From positions 1,093,501-1,157,500 of the forward strand of contig NZ_VISM01000001.1 of assembly GCF_007827455.1 (NCBI RefSeq): a DNA stretch of 64,000 nt. Direction: 5' to 3'. Source of the DNA: Lutibacter sp. Hel_I_33_5 (lineage in GTDB: Bacteria > Bacteroidota > Bacteroidia > Flavobacteriales > Flavobacteriaceae). This document shows positions 56,180 to 64,000 of the stretch, piece after piece. The first letter of the stretch is position 1; the number at the start of each line of letters is the position of its first letter. Below the pieces are notes generated by a model that saw nothing but the letters and a program-made list of their open reading frames with translations, searched no databases and was not told where the DNA came from. The position numbers and the translations under genes are program-made.

Positions 56180-57040
56180 ATGGCACTAACACTAAAACAA
56201 TTTAAATCTGAACAAATACAAATTTCAGAAACAAGGTTAACCCAAGAATCTTTTCCTAATTATTTAAAAATAGTTTCAGAAGGAGATTCTTGGTTTGATT
56301 ATACTATTGTAAAAGATACCATCGATTACTTAATAAAGATGGGTTATGCAATTAGAAATCATGCAAAAGGAGGTGATACCTTAGAGAACATGTTATATGG
56401 TTCTAAATTTAAAATTAGAAATAATAATGTCATTAACCAAGGATCAAGATCTTTAGAGCAAACATTAAATTCTATAAACGAGCTAAACTCTAGATTTTTT
56501 CTTTTTAGTGGTGGCGGGAATGATATTGTGGGTGGAGAAATTATTGGATATTTAAATCATAAAGGTTCTAATCCAAGTTCATTAGTAAATGATTATATTT
56601 TTAATGAAAAATTAAAAAGAATGAAAAATTCTCTTAAGTATTTAATTTCAAAAGTATCTGATTCAAATCCTGAATGTGAAATTTTAATGCATGGTTATGA
56701 TTTTCCAAAAATAAATGGTAAAGGCTATAGATTTGCTTGGATAAATATTGTTGGACCGTGGATTCTTCCTGCAATGGGACAAAAGGGTATTACATTAAAA
56801 TCTGAACAAAAAAGTGTAATTAAACATTTTATTGATGGATTTAACAATATGCTTATCGAATTAGATAATGAATATCCTAAATTTCATCACATTGAACTTA
56901 GAAATATATTTAAAAATGATAATGAATGGCACAATGAAATTCATTTGAAAAATTCTGGATATAGAACTATAGCAAAGAAATATCATGAAAAAATAACTGA
57001 ACTTTTAGGCTATAATCCTTTAGAACAAATAAATATGTAA
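56180..57040 (+). CDS. SGNH/GDSL-type hydrolase, cytoplasmic-looking
   Basis: 286 aa, no signal peptide. Block I is VSEGDSWFDY with S37 as nucleophile; block III is FLFSGGGNDIVGG (G113-N114). At the C-terminus, where the family has DxxH, this protein has WHNEIHL: N252-E253-I254-H255, so the Asp is an Asn. Block II is around HAKGGDTL. Substrate unknown; SGNH enzymes act on esters, acyl groups or glycans. It is flanked by terminators on both sides, hence a single-gene unit. The helix-rich insertion (residues ~120-200) is not recognised. Confidence 0.78.
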   Translation: MALTLKQFKSEQIQISETRLTQESFPNYLKIVSEGDSWFDYTIVKDTIDYLIKMGYAIRNHAKGGDTLENMLYGSKFKIRNNNVINQGSRSLEQTLNSINELNSRFFLFSGGGNDIVGGEIIGYLNHKGSNPSSLVNDYIFNEKLKRMKNSLKYLISKVSDSNPECEILMHGYDFPKINGKGYRFAWINIVGPWILPAMGQKGITLKSEQKSVIKHFIDGFNNMLIELDNEYPKFHHIELRNIFKNDNEWHNEIHLKNSGYRTIAKKYHEKITELLGYNPLEQINM

Positions 57041-57042
57041 AT

Positions 57043-57076
57043 AAAAAAGAGATTACATTTCTGTAATCTCTTTTTT
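57043..57076. terminator. Bidirectional terminator between SGNH and trxB
   Basis: AAAAAAGAGATTACA and TGTAATCTCTTTTTT form a perfect 15-bp stem with loop TTTC. Both genes converge on it: the SGNH stop ends at 57040 and the trxB stop is at 57098. Confidence 0.85.
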
Positions 57077-57097
57077 ATATTATTTTTTTTTAGAAAA

Positions 57098-58045
57098 CTA
57101 TTCTAAAGCGCCTAGATAACGTTCTGCATCTAAGGCAGCCATACAACCAGTTCCTGCAGCAGTAACAGCTTGTCTATACTCTTTATCTTGAATATCTCCA
57201 GCAGCAAAAACACCAGGTAAATTTGTTTTTGTTGACTTTCCTTTTGTTATTAAATACCCAACATCATCCATATCTAAAATTCCTTTAAACAAATCTGAAT
57301 TTGGTTTATGACCAATTGCAATAAATACACCAGTTACAGCAATATCTTGCTTTTCTTTTGTTTGATTATTGACTATTCTTACCCCATCAACAACATTATC
57401 ACCAATTACCTCATCTAATTCTGTATTATATAATACCTCAATATTTTCAGTTTTATTAACACGATGTTGCATTGCTTTAGAAGCTCTCATGTAATCTTTT
57501 CTTACCAAAACAGTTACTTTATTACAGATATTTGCAAGATACGTTGCCTCTTCCGCAGCAGTATCACCAGCTCCAACAACAATAACATCTTGTCCTTTAT
57601 AAAAGAAACCATCACAAGTTGCACATGCAGAAACACCTCCGCCAATTAAACGTTGCTCACTTTCTAAGCCTAAATATTTTGCAGTAGCTCCAGTACAAAT
57701 AATTATAGTTTCCGCCTCAATTTCTTTAGTTTCATCAACTACAACTTTATGAATCCCTCCTACTTTATCACTCAAATCTACTTTTGTAACCATTCCAAAA
57801 CGAACTTCGGTTCCAAAACGCTCCGCTTGTTTTTGTAAATCGGTCATCATAGCTGTACCATCCGTTCCATTTGGATAACCAGGATAATTATCAACTTCTG
57901 TTGTAGTTGTTAATTGACCTCCCATTTGCATACCTGTATACATTATTGGCTTCATATCTGCTCTAGCTGCATAAATAGCTGCGGTATAACCTGCTGGTCC
58001 AGAACCAATAATTAAACACTTAATTTTTTCTATATTTTCTGACAT
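57098..58045 (-). CDS. trxB: Thioredoxin-disulfide reductase
   Basis: 315 aa. FAD loop GSGPAGYTAA (14-23), redox centre CATC (C141, C144), NADPH loop VVGAGDTAAEEA and C-terminal FAAGDIQDKEYRQAVTAAGTGCMAAL. It keeps thioredoxin reduced with NADPH. A -7 box lies 45-52 bases upstream on the minus strand. Confidence 0.97.
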   Translation of the reverse strand: MSENIEKIKCLIIGSGPAGYTAAIYAARADMKPIMYTGMQMGGQLTTTTEVDNYPGYPNGTDGTAMMTDLQKQAERFGTEVRFGMVTKVDLSDKVGGIHKVVVDETKEIEAETIIICTGATAKYLGLESEQRLIGGGVSACATCDGFFYKGQDVIVVGAGDTAAEEATYLANICNKVTVLVRKDYMRASKAMQHRVNKTENIEVLYNTELDEVIGDNVVDGVRIVNNQTKEKQDIAVTGVFIAIGHKPNSDLFKGILDMDDVGYLITKGKSTKTNLPGVFAAGDIQDKEYRQAVTAAGTGCMAALDAERYLGALE

Positions 58046-58089
58046 TGTTTCTTATAAAATGTATTAATCTAGTCTTTTAAAAACGATTA

Positions 58090-58097
58090 CAAATGTA
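58090..58097 (-). promoter_or_regulatory. -7 box (TACATTTG, minus strand) of trxB
   Basis: Plus strand CAAATGTA, a perfect TAnnTTTG match 44 bases from the trxB ATG at 58045. No clear -33 element. Confidence 0.45.
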
Positions 58098-58199
58098 ATT
58101 TTTTTTGACTTCTGATTAATTTATTGTGAATATCTTTTGACAATTAGACGATAAAGAAAAATAATCCTATCAAAAGGTACTATTTAATTTAAAAGATAA

Positions 58200-58207
58200 T
58201 ATATTTG
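58200..58207 (+). promoter_or_regulatory. -7 box (TATATTTG) of tRNA-Pro(TGG)
   Basis: Perfect TAnnTTTG, ending 12 bases before the mature tRNA 5' end. The same octamer occurs before the second tRNA-Pro at 58750. Confidence 0.6.
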
Positions 58208-58219
58208 CAGCGATATTTT

Positions 58220-58294
58220 CGGGGTGTAGCGTAGCCCGGTCATCGCGCCTCGTTTGGGACGAGGAGGTCGCAGGTTCGAATCCTGCCACCCCGA
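58220..58294 (+). tRNA. tRNA-Pro (anticodon TGG)
   Basis: 75 nt. Acceptor CGGGGTG/CACCCCG with C1-G72 as in proline tRNAs, discriminator A. Anticodon stem CCTCG/CGAGG with loop TTTGGGA and TGG at 58255-58257; T arm GCAGG-TTCGAAT-CCTGC. CCA is not encoded. TGG can read CCA, CCG and, with wobble, other Pro codons. Confidence 0.95.
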
Positions 58295-58416
58295 CTTATT
58301 TTACCGAATATATCCACCGTTATTTTAACAAAAATTTCTGTTTAATTTAAAAGAATTAATTTTTTTTTTAACTTTTACGTTGTATATTACCCGCAATATT
58401 ATATTAATAGAATTAT

Positions 58417-58641
58417 ATGGATTTAATTGAGAAGGCGCTAGAATTTGAAAACAGAAAATTTAAGTTTCCCACAACCAGTGATAGGATCTTAGCCGCTAGA
58501 GAAGCGAAAGAACTTATCCTTAGTTTAAATGAAGTTTACAAAGAAAATAAGAGCAGCGAAATCATGGATGTTATGAAACGCTTAACTGTTATTAAACAAC
58601 GAATTGAAAAACGTTTAAAAGGGAAACCATTAACTTCCTAA
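58417..58641 (+). CDS. Small conserved-looking helical protein of unknown function
   Basis: 74 aa, MDLIEKALEFENRKFKFPTTSD then a long charged helix (RILAAREAKELILSLNEVYKENKSSEIMDVMKRLTVIKQRIEKRL), soluble. I do not recognise the family. Good coding signs are codon usage like its neighbours, a real leader and a strong terminator 42 bases after the stop. It lies between the two tRNA-Pro genes. Role unknown. Confidence 0.75.
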   Translation: MDLIEKALEFENRKFKFPTTSDRILAAREAKELILSLNEVYKENKSSEIMDVMKRLTVIKQRIEKRLKGKPLTS

Positions 58642-58682
58642 TATTTTAGCATACGAAATTTATCAATTTTGATAAAACAATG

Positions 58683-58711
58683 AAAGCCTACAAAATTTTG
58701 TAGGCTTTTTT
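58683..58711 (+). terminator. Intrinsic terminator after the 74-aa gene
   Basis: AAAGCCTACAAAA and TTTTGTAGGCTTT form a perfect 13-bp self-complementary stem, with three further Ts ending at 58711. Bidirectional in shape, though the genes here run in one direction. Confidence 0.8.
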
Positions 58712-58726
58712 AGTGACCAAATTTGT

Positions 58727-58757
58727 TTGTTAAATTGTTATACTAAACATATATTTG
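58727..58757 (+). promoter_or_regulatory. Promoter (TTG-N20-TATATTTG) of tRNA-Pro(GGG)
   Basis: TTG at 58727-58729 and TATATTTG at 58750-58757, 20 bases apart, fit the Bacteroidota consensus. It ends 13 bases before the tRNA 5' end. Confidence 0.65.
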
Positions 58758-58770
58758 TTTTCATAAAATA

Positions 58771-58845
58771 CGGGATGTAGCTTAGTCCGGTTAAAGTGCT
58801 GGTCTGGGGGACCAGAGATCGGAGGTTCGAATCCTCTCATCCCGA
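58771..58845 (+). tRNA. tRNA-Pro (anticodon GGG)
   Basis: 75 nt. Acceptor CGGGATG/CATCCCG with C1-G72 and discriminator A. Anticodon stem CTGGT/ACCAG around loop CTGGGGG with GGG at 58806-58808, reading CCC and CCU. T arm GGAGG-TTCGAAT-CCTCT (one mismatch at the base). CCA not encoded. With tRNA-Pro(TGG) 476 bases upstream it covers the Pro codon box. Confidence 0.95.
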
Positions 58846-58881
58846 CTTTTAAAATTTATCTTTTTTAAAAAAATTAACCTC

Positions 58882-58911
58882 ACGAATTCTCTAAATATTT
58901 AGTAAATTCGT
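58882..58911. repeat. 30-bp inverted repeat upstream of udk
   Basis: ACGAATT-CT-CTAAAT then ATTTAG-TA-AATTCGT: a palindrome whose halves match except for the 2-base CT/TA step. It ends 35 bases before the udk start, has no T-run behind it and looks like an operator or mRNA hairpin in the leader of the udk-mutA-scpA operon. No consensus cobalamin box was seen near it. Confidence 0.55.
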
Positions 58912-58946
58912 TTCTAAATTACAAATAATTTAATCTTCAATATAGT

Positions 58947-59552
58947 ATGCTAATCATAGGTATTACTGGTGGAACTGGAAGCGGAAAAACTACTGTAGTA
59001 AATAAAATCGCAGCGCAGTTCCCAAAAGATGAGGTTTGTGTTATTTCACAAGATTCTTACTATAAAGCTACAGATGATTTATCATATGAAGAAAGAGTGA
59101 AAATTAATTTTGACCATCCAAATTCAATAGATTTTGATTTATTAATTGATCATTTAAATCAACTTAAAAAAGGAGAAACTATCAATCAACCAGTATATTC
59201 TTTTGTTACTCACAATAGAACAAAAGACACTATAAAAACACATCCTAGAAAAGTTGTAATTATTGAAGGGATACTAATTTTAAATAGTGAAGATTTACGC
59301 GATTTATGTGATATTAAAATCTTTGTTCATGCAGATGCAGACGAGCGTTTGATAAGAAGAATTAGAAGAGATATTAATGAAAGAGCTAGAGATATAGATG
59401 AAGTTTTAAGTAGATATCAAGATACTTTAAAACCAATGCATGATCAATATATTGAACCTACAAAAAACTTTGCAGATATCATTATACCTAATAATCAACA
59501 TAATAATGTAGCGATAGATATTGTAAGATCAGTAATAAATGAACGTTTGTAA
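58947..59552 (+). CDS. udk: Uridine kinase
   Basis: 201 aa. P-loop GGTGSGKTT (8-16), the QDSYY segment, FDHPNSIDFDLL and IIEGILIL, with the C-terminal lid RRIRRDINERARDIDEVLSRY. It phosphorylates uridine and cytidine with ATP/GTP in the cytoplasm. First gene of an operon with a septum protein (3-base gap) and the methylmalonyl-CoA mutase genes. Confidence 0.95.
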   Translation: MLIIGITGGTGSGKTTVVNKIAAQFPKDEVCVISQDSYYKATDDLSYEERVKINFDHPNSIDFDLLIDHLNQLKKGETINQPVYSFVTHNRTKDTIKTHPRKVVIIEGILILNSEDLRDLCDIKIFVHADADERLIRRIRRDINERARDIDEVLSRYQDTLKPMHDQYIEPTKNFADIIIPNNQHNNVAIDIVRSVINERL

Positions 59553-59555
59553 TTT

Positions 59556-59873
59556 ATGAACTTATCAAAATTCACATCCAATCCTATATTAAAAATCTTA
59601 ACCAATAAATACGTATTAATTTTAGCCGTTTTTATTGTTTGGATGACATTTTTTGATGAAAATTCTTTTTTCACACATAATAAATACAACAAAGAAATAG
59701 AAGATTTACAAAAGACCGTTAATTTTTATAAATCAGAAATAAAAGAAGATAAAGAAACCATAAAAAAGTTAAAAGACTCTTTGCAATTAGAACGCTACGC
59801 AAGAGAAAAATACTACATGAAAAAGGAGAATGAAGATATTTATTTAATAGAATTTGATACCATAAAAAAATAA
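59556..59873 (+). CDS. Septum formation initiator (FtsB/DivIC family)
   Basis: 105 aa. Short cytoplasmic N-terminus, one helix (NKYVLILAVFIVWMTFFDEN, ~23-42) and a coiled coil (YNKEIEDLQKTVNFYKSEIKEDKETIKKLKDSLQLERYAREKYYMKKENED) ending in the FtsB-like element DxYLIEF. It is expected to join FtsL/FtsQ at the division site. Its TAA overlaps the mutA ATG by one base; the link between division and MCM genes is by position only. Confidence 0.85.
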   Translation: MNLSKFTSNPILKILTNKYVLILAVFIVWMTFFDENSFFTHNKYNKEIEDLQKTVNFYKSEIKEDKETIKKLKDSLQLERYAREKYYMKKENEDIYLIEFDTIKK

Positions 59874-61240
59874 TGAGTTCTTTTTTGTTTGATGAATTTG
59901 ACCCTGTTTCACCAGCAGCTTGGAAACAAAAGATTCAAGTTGATTTAAAAGGTGAAGATTATAATGATTCTTTGTTATGGAAAACTCCTGAAGGAATTAT
60001 AGTAAAACCTTTTTACACAAAAGAAGACAGAAAAAATCATCAAATAAACTTACCAAAAAAAGGGTTTGCAATTTGTCAATCTATTTTTGTAGATAAAGAA
60101 ACAATTGCGAATACTATTGCAGTCAATTCAATAAAAAAAGGCGCAACATCAATAGAATTTACCGCAAAAAAAGAGTTTGACTTTAACCTTCTTCTAAAAG
60201 ACATTAACCTAGAAGAAGTTGTAATTTACTTTAACTTTCAGTTTTTATCTGTTGATTTTATTAAAAACATATCGAAACAAATTAATCAAAAAAATACATT
60301 TTTTAATATTGATATTATTGGCAATCTTGCCAAAACCGGAAATTGGTTTACAAATTTAAAAGAAGATTTTTCATCAATAGAAAAAACATTAAACCTTACT
60401 ACTAATAGTATTTCCGTAAACGCAAGTTTATACCAAAATGCAGGTGCAAATATTGCGCAGGAATTAGCTTATACATTAGCACATGCAAATGAATATTTAG
60501 AGTATTTCGGCGAAAATGTTATTGATAAAGTCCATTTTAATTTTAGTGTTGGTAGTAATTACTTTTTTGAAATCGCAAAACTTAGAGCATTTAGAATTCT
60601 TTGGAATACACTTATAAATCAAAATTATAGTGTAAATAAAGAAGCTCATATTTTCACAAAACCTAGTTTACGAAATAAAACATTATATGATTACAATGTA
60701 AATATGTTACGAACCACTTCTGAATGTATGAGTGCAGTATTAGGAGGCTCAAATACTGTTTGTAATGTTTCTTACGACACAATTTATCATAAATCTAATG
60801 AGTTTGGTGAACGTATTTCTAGAAATCAATTATTAATCTTACAACAAGAAAGTGAGCTAAGCGAATCACAAAATTATGCCGATGGTTCTTATTATATAGA
60901 AGCAATAACACAACAATTAGCAGATAAAGCGTTACAAATATTTAAGCAAATTGAAAAATCTGGCGGATTCTTAAAATTATTAAAAAAAAGAATCATCCAA
61001 AATAAAATTTTAGAATCCGCAAATAAAGAACAAGAATTATTTAATTCAAAAAACTTATATTTGTTAGGTACAAATATTTTATTAGACAAAAAAAACAGAA
61101 TGTCAGATAGTTTAGATATCTATCCATTCCTTAAGCTCAATAGAAAGAAAACTTTGATTTCCCCAATTTTAACAAAACGCCTTTCAGAAGAATCTGAACA
61201 AATTAGGTTAAAAAACGAAAAATATGGGGACAAAAACTGA
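59873..61240 (+). CDS. mutA: Methylmalonyl-CoA mutase small subunit
   Basis: 455 aa, TIM-barrel only. WKQKIQVDLKGEDYNDSLLWKTPEGIIVKPFYT at the start and NMLRTTSECMSAVLGGSNTVCNVSYD near residue 280 match MutA. It lacks the C-terminal cobalamin-binding-like domain that MutA of actinobacteria keeps, and no DxHxxG is present; it is a non-catalytic partner of the large subunit. Gene order MutA, small membrane protein, large subunit. Ends with a 17-base overlap into the next gene. Confidence 0.9.
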   Translation: MSSFLFDEFDPVSPAAWKQKIQVDLKGEDYNDSLLWKTPEGIIVKPFYTKEDRKNHQINLPKKGFAICQSIFVDKETIANTIAVNSIKKGATSIEFTAKKEFDFNLLLKDINLEEVVIYFNFQFLSVDFIKNISKQINQKNTFFNIDIIGNLAKTGNWFTNLKEDFSSIEKTLNLTTNSISVNASLYQNAGANIAQELAYTLAHANEYLEYFGENVIDKVHFNFSVGSNYFFEIAKLRAFRILWNTLINQNYSVNKEAHIFTKPSLRNKTLYDYNVNMLRTTSECMSAVLGGSNTVCNVSYDTIYHKSNEFGERISRNQLLILQQESELSESQNYADGSYYIEAITQQLADKALQIFKQIEKSGGFLKLLKKRIIQNKILESANKEQELFNSKNLYLLGTNILLDKKNRMSDSLDIYPFLKLNRKKTLISPILTKRLSEESEQIRLKNEKYGDKN

Positions 61241-61559
61241 GCTAATTACTTCTAATAAAAACAGACAAGAAGAATTAAAATCAGCAATTCAGAAAAGAAA
61301 AAAAAGAGCCACAAAATATTTAACTGGTTTTATCTTACTTTCTTTAATTTTTATTGTCTTTATGGAAAGTAGGGTGTATTCCTATTTTGGCAATTCTATT
61401 AACTTTATTTTAGTAGTCCTAAGTTTTACAATTATAATATGTTTGACATATTTAATAAGAATTTACCTCTTAATTGATAAAAAAAATAAAGAAATCAAAG
61501 AAATAAATAATAAACTATACCAACTAATGCGATTGGAAACTACCTCCGAAAATGAGTAG
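61224..61559 (+). CDS. Small two-helix membrane protein between the mutase subunit genes
   Basis: 111 aa. A basic N-terminus ([20 protein letters not shown]), two membrane helices ([41 protein letters not shown]) and a C-terminal coiled coil ([20 protein letters not shown]). I do not recognise the family. It overlaps mutA by 17 bases and scpA by 8, so it must be co-translated with both. It might tether the mutase to the membrane or simply be carried along. Confidence 0.7.
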   Translation: MGTKTELITSNKNRQEELKSAIQKRKKRATKYLTGFILLSLIFIVFMESRVYSYFGNSINFILVVLSFTIIICLTYLIRIYLLIDKKNKEIKEINNKLYQLMRLETTSENE

Positions 61560-63606
61560 AAAATCAGTACAAGACTTACAATTAAAAAAAACTTTAAACA
61601 CACCTGATAAAGTTTTTAAACATGAAGATTTTATTGCCGGAATTGCTCCAAATTTACGAGGACCTTATTCAACCATGTATGTTAGAAAACCTTGGACAGT
61701 TAGACAATATGCTGGATTTTCTACTGCAGAAGAAAGTAATGCTTTTTATAGAAGAAATTTAGATGCTGGACAAAAAGGATTATCTGTTGCATTTGATTTA
61801 GCAACTCATAGAGGCTATGATTCTAATCATGAACGTGTACAAGGCGATGTTGGAAAGGCTGGTGTTGCCATAGATTCTGTGGAAGACATGAAGATTTTAT
61901 TTAATAAAATTCCATTAGATAAAATGTCAGTTTCTATGACTATGAACGGAGCTGTTTTACCAATTTTAGCATTTTATATAGTTGCTGCGGAAGAACAAGG
62001 AGTTTCGCAAGAATTATTATCAGGTACAATACAAAATGATATTCTTAAGGAGTTTATGGTACGAAACACCTATATATATCCGCCAAAACCATCTATGAAA
62101 ATTATTGCTGATATTTTTAAATATACCAGCAAAAATATGCTAAAATATAATTCAATTTCTATTTCTGGATATCACATGCAAGAAGCTGGTGCTACTCCAG
62201 AAATTGAATTAGCCTATACGCTTGCAGACGGGTTAGAATACATAAAAAAAGGTATAGAGGCTGGATTAGATATCGATACTTTTGCGCCAAGATTATCATT
62301 TTTTTGGGCAATAGGAATGAATCATTTTACAGAAATTGCAAAACTAAGAGCGGCAAGAATGTTATGGGCAAAAATTGTAAAACAATTCAATCCAAAAAAC
62401 TCAAAATCTTTAGTTTTAAGAACACACTGTCAAACAAGTGGTTGGTCTTTAACAGCTCAAGATCCATTTAACAACGTAGCAAGAACCACTATAGAAGCAA
62501 TGGCTGCAGCTTTTGGAGGCACACAAAGTTTACATACCAATGCGTTGGATGAGGCAATTGCTTTACCTACTGATTTCTCTGCAAGGATTGCAAGAAATAC
62601 GCAAATATATTTACAAAAAGAAACACATATTACTAAAACGGTAGATCCTTGGGCAGGTAGTTATCATCTAGAACAATTAACTAAAGATATTGCAGATAAA
62701 GCTTGGGAATTAATTAATGAAGTTTCTGAATTGGGAGGAATGACAAAAGCCATTGAAAAAGGAATTCCGAAAATGCGAATTGAAGAAGCTGCTGCAAAAA
62801 AACAAGCTAAAATTGATAGCGGACAAGATGTTATTGTTGGTGTTAATAAATATCAGTTAAAAGAAGAAGAACCTTTACATATTTTAGAAGTTGATAATGA
62901 AGCTGTAAGACAATCTCAAATAGAACGATTGAAGAGCTTAAAAGCTAAAAGAAATAATACAGAAGTTGAAAAATCATTGAATGATTTAATTCAATGTGCA
63001 AAATCTAATGAGGGAAATTTATTAGATTTGACTATTAAAGCTGCAAGAAATAGAGCTACTTTGGGGGAAATTTCTGATGCTTTAGAAACAGTTTTCGGAA
63101 GACATAAAGCAGTACATAAAACAATTTCTGGTGTGTATAGTAAAGAAATAAAAGACGATAAATTATTTAAAAAAGCTTCAGAATTAGCAGATAAATTTGC
63201 TGAATCTGAAGGTAGAAGACCTCGAATAATGATTGCAAAATTAGGGCAAGATGGTCATGATAGAGGAGCAAAAGTAGTTGCTACTGGATATGCCGATTTA
63301 GGTTTTGATGTAGATATTGGTTCGTTATTCCAAACACCAAAAGAGGCTACAAAACAAGCTGTAGAAAACGATGTACACATTCTCGGAATTTCTTCATTAG
63401 CTGCTGGACATAAAACATTGGTTCCTCAAGTAATCGAAGAACTAATAAAGTATGGTAGAGAAGATATTATGGTTATTGTAGGTGGTGTAATTCCAGCGCA
63501 AGATTATCAATTCTTATTTGATGCTGGTGCCGTAGGTGTTTTTGGTCCAGGAACAAAAATAGCACAAGCTGCCATAGATTTACTTACTATTTTAATTGAC
63601 GAATAA
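61552..63606 (+). CDS. scpA: Methylmalonyl-CoA mutase large subunit
   Basis: 684 aa. TIM barrel with [61 protein letters not shown], and [31 protein letters not shown]-terminal B12 domain [23 protein letters not shown] with the His ligand of DxHxxG. It turns (R)-methylmalonyl-CoA into succinyl-CoA (or back) with adenosylcobalamin and joins propionate, odd-chain fatty acid, Val/Ile and Met breakdown to the TCA cycle. Slightly short for the family (about 710 aa). Confidence 0.96.
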   Translation: MSRKSVQDLQLKKTLNTPDKVFKHEDFIAGIAPNLRGPYSTMYVRKPWTVRQYAGFSTAEESNAFYRRNLDAGQKGLSVAFDLATHRGYDSNHERVQGDVGKAGVAIDSVEDMKILFNKIPLDKMSVSMTMNGAVLPILAFYIVAAEEQGVSQELLSGTIQNDILKEFMVRNTYIYPPKPSMKIIADIFKYTSKNMLKYNSISISGYHMQEAGATPEIELAYTLADGLEYIKKGIEAGLDIDTFAPRLSFFWAIGMNHFTEIAKLRAARMLWAKIVKQFNPKNSKSLVLRTHCQTSGWSLTAQDPFNNVARTTIEAMAAAFGGTQSLHTNALDEAIALPTDFSARIARNTQIYLQKETHITKTVDPWAGSYHLEQLTKDIADKAWELINEVSELGGMTKAIEKGIPKMRIEEAAAKKQAKIDSGQDVIVGVNKYQLKEEEPLHILEVDNEAVRQSQIERLKSLKAKRNNTEVEKSLNDLIQCAKSNEGNLLDLTIKAARNRATLGEISDALETVFGRHKAVHKTISGVYSKEIKDDKLFKKASELADKFAESEGRRPRIMIAKLGQDGHDRGAKVVATGYADLGFDVDIGSLFQTPKEATKQAVENDVHILGISSLAAGHKTLVPQVIEELIKYGREDIMVIVGGVIPAQDYQFLFDAGAVGVFGPGTKIAQAAIDLLTILIDE

Positions 63607-63652
63607 AACCTAGATATTACTTCGAGCGGAGTCGAGATATCTTAAGGTTTTT
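63606..63652. repeat. Intergenic inverted repeat with TTCGAGCGGAGTCGAGA core
   Basis: AAACCT-AGATAT..TTCGA (63606-63625) is complementary to TCGAGATATCT..AGGTTT (63632-63650) around GCGGAG, directly after scpA and ending in Ts. The core TTCGAGC-GAGTCGAGA occurs widely between genes in flavobacterial genomes as far as I know. It may act as terminator or as a dispersed repeat. Confidence 0.6.
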
Positions 63653-63662
63653 AAAAAATAAA

Positions 63663-63691
63663 AAAGAGCGATTTTAAAAAAATCGCTCTTT
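63663..63691. terminator. Bidirectional terminator between scpA and the M16 peptidase
   Basis: AAAGAGCGATTTT and AAAATCGCTCTTT form a perfect 13-bp stem around AAA. It is 56 bases after the scpA stop and 23 bases beyond the convergent peptidase stop. Confidence 0.75.
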
Positions 63692-63714
63692 AAATATTCA
63701 GTAAAAAAAGGAGG

Positions 63715-64000
63715 TTAGTTTTTAACCTCTTCTTTTTTCTTCTTTATATCATTCTTAAAGTCCCCTGCATTTACTACAGACCAGTTATTAAATGTTTTAA
63801 AATATTTTTTAATTGCATTATTAACGTCTTCAACGGTTAAAGTATTCATTTTCTTTTCTAAGTTTTTCTGAAAATTAATATCTCTTTTATAATAAATATT
63901 GTTATTTATTAAACTCGAGATTTCATTATCCTTAGCTCTAGAAACTGTTTGACCTTGAATCCAACCTTTTACAGCGTTTTTCAATTCTTCTTCTGTAATA
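63715..64000 (-). CDS. M16 (insulinase/pitrilysin) family peptidase, C-terminal fragment cut by window edge
   Basis: About 95 codons are visible in one open frame running off the right edge; the stop TAA is at 63715-63717. The segment TEEELKNAVKGWIQGQTVSR, then LINNNIYYKRDINFQKNLEKKMNTLTVEDVNNAIKKYF and NWSVVNAGDF matches the last domain of PqqL-like M16 peptidases. The HxxEH zinc motif would lie outside this window, so activity cannot be judged. A 63984 start would be an internal codon; the true start is beyond base 64000. Confidence 0.8.
   Translation of the reverse strand, partial: ITEEELKNAVKGWIQGQTVSRAKDNEISSLINNNIYYKRDINFQKNLEKKMNTLTVEDVNNAIKKYFKTFNNWSVVNAGDFKNDIKKKKEEVKN

Noticed and set aside
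58846..58946. Cobalamin riboswitch ahead of the mutase operon
   Set aside because: The gap is only about 100 bases and has no B12-box-like conserved core; only the 30-bp palindrome is seen.
1..64000. CRISPR arrays, prophage, integrases or IS elements
   Set aside because: No regularly spaced repeats, transposase/integrase-like proteins or target duplications were seen.

Overview
The window comes from a low-GC member of the Bacteroidota, most likely a marine-type Flavobacteriaceae (Polaribacter/Tenacibaculum-like). The clues are the AT-rich base composition, TAnnTTTG-type -7 promoter boxes instead of TATAAT, several TTG starts, family-typical proteins (DUF2851, DUF4834, DUF5683, DUF6122, DUF6428, a large signal peptidase I, two-gene methylmalonyl-CoA mutase, fused E1 alpha/beta dehydrogenase) and signal peptides ending in FAQ/YSQ. 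This placement is inferred from family content, not from a database search. No phage, integrase, IS element or CRISPR array was seen; the window is chromosomal.

Layout. 1-3743 (minus): a Na+/amino-acid symporter cut by the left edge, then an operon of PspC-like protein, K+ channel and RmlD-like reductase. 3856-12888 (plus): uvrA, a LOG-family protein, an aminopeptidase-like domain fused to an outer-membrane barrel, and a fused 2-oxoacid dehydrogenase E1; a DUF2851 gene converges on the last. 14276-22553 (plus): nitroreductase, pepD, then the parA-parB-DUF5683-dapB-lepB-WbqC core block and a Crp/Fnr regulator. 22997-28574 (minus): a compact surface-polysaccharide cluster (flippase, wecB, two glycosyltransferases, methyltransferase). 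28866-33222: a TPR/AraC regulator facing YfhO and DUF4834. 33401-39228 (plus): an outer-membrane protein with a very Lys-rich tail, acetyltransferase, rsmE, DUF4159, BASS transporter and PlsC-like acyltransferase. 39212-44409 (minus): GH3/beta-lactamase fusion, a small unknown protein, a DEDDh exonuclease and PPK2. 44548-49244: flavodoxin-like reductase, an unlisted 52-codon basic ORF coupled to DUF6428, a frameshifted sigma-54 response regulator and an ABC exporter. 49429-55409 (plus): MarR regulator with a beta-oxidation operon. 55583-58045: J-domain/KTSC fusion, SGNH hydrolase, trxB. 58220-63606: two tRNA-Pro genes flanking a small protein gene, then udk, a septum-formation protein, and both methylmalonyl-CoA mutase subunits. 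A C-terminal fragment of an M16 peptidase runs off the right edge.

Metabolic theme: the acyl-CoA operon, the fused E1 and methylmalonyl-CoA mutase together suit degradation of fatty acids, branched-chain amino acids and propionate. The most notable observations are (i) a single-base frameshift inside the GAFTGA loop codons of the sigma-54 activator, which also lacks a DNA-binding domain; (ii) an M1-peptidase-like domain without HExxH, fused to a beta-barrel; (iii) a pair of 16-bp palindromic operators 30 bp apart before marR, with a -7 box so close to the ATG that the transcript should be nearly leaderless; (iv) a perfect terminator-type palindrome between two divergently transcribed units; (v) repeated 3' overlaps of convergent genes; and (vi) a 30-bp inverted repeat ahead of the udk-mutA-scpA operon.
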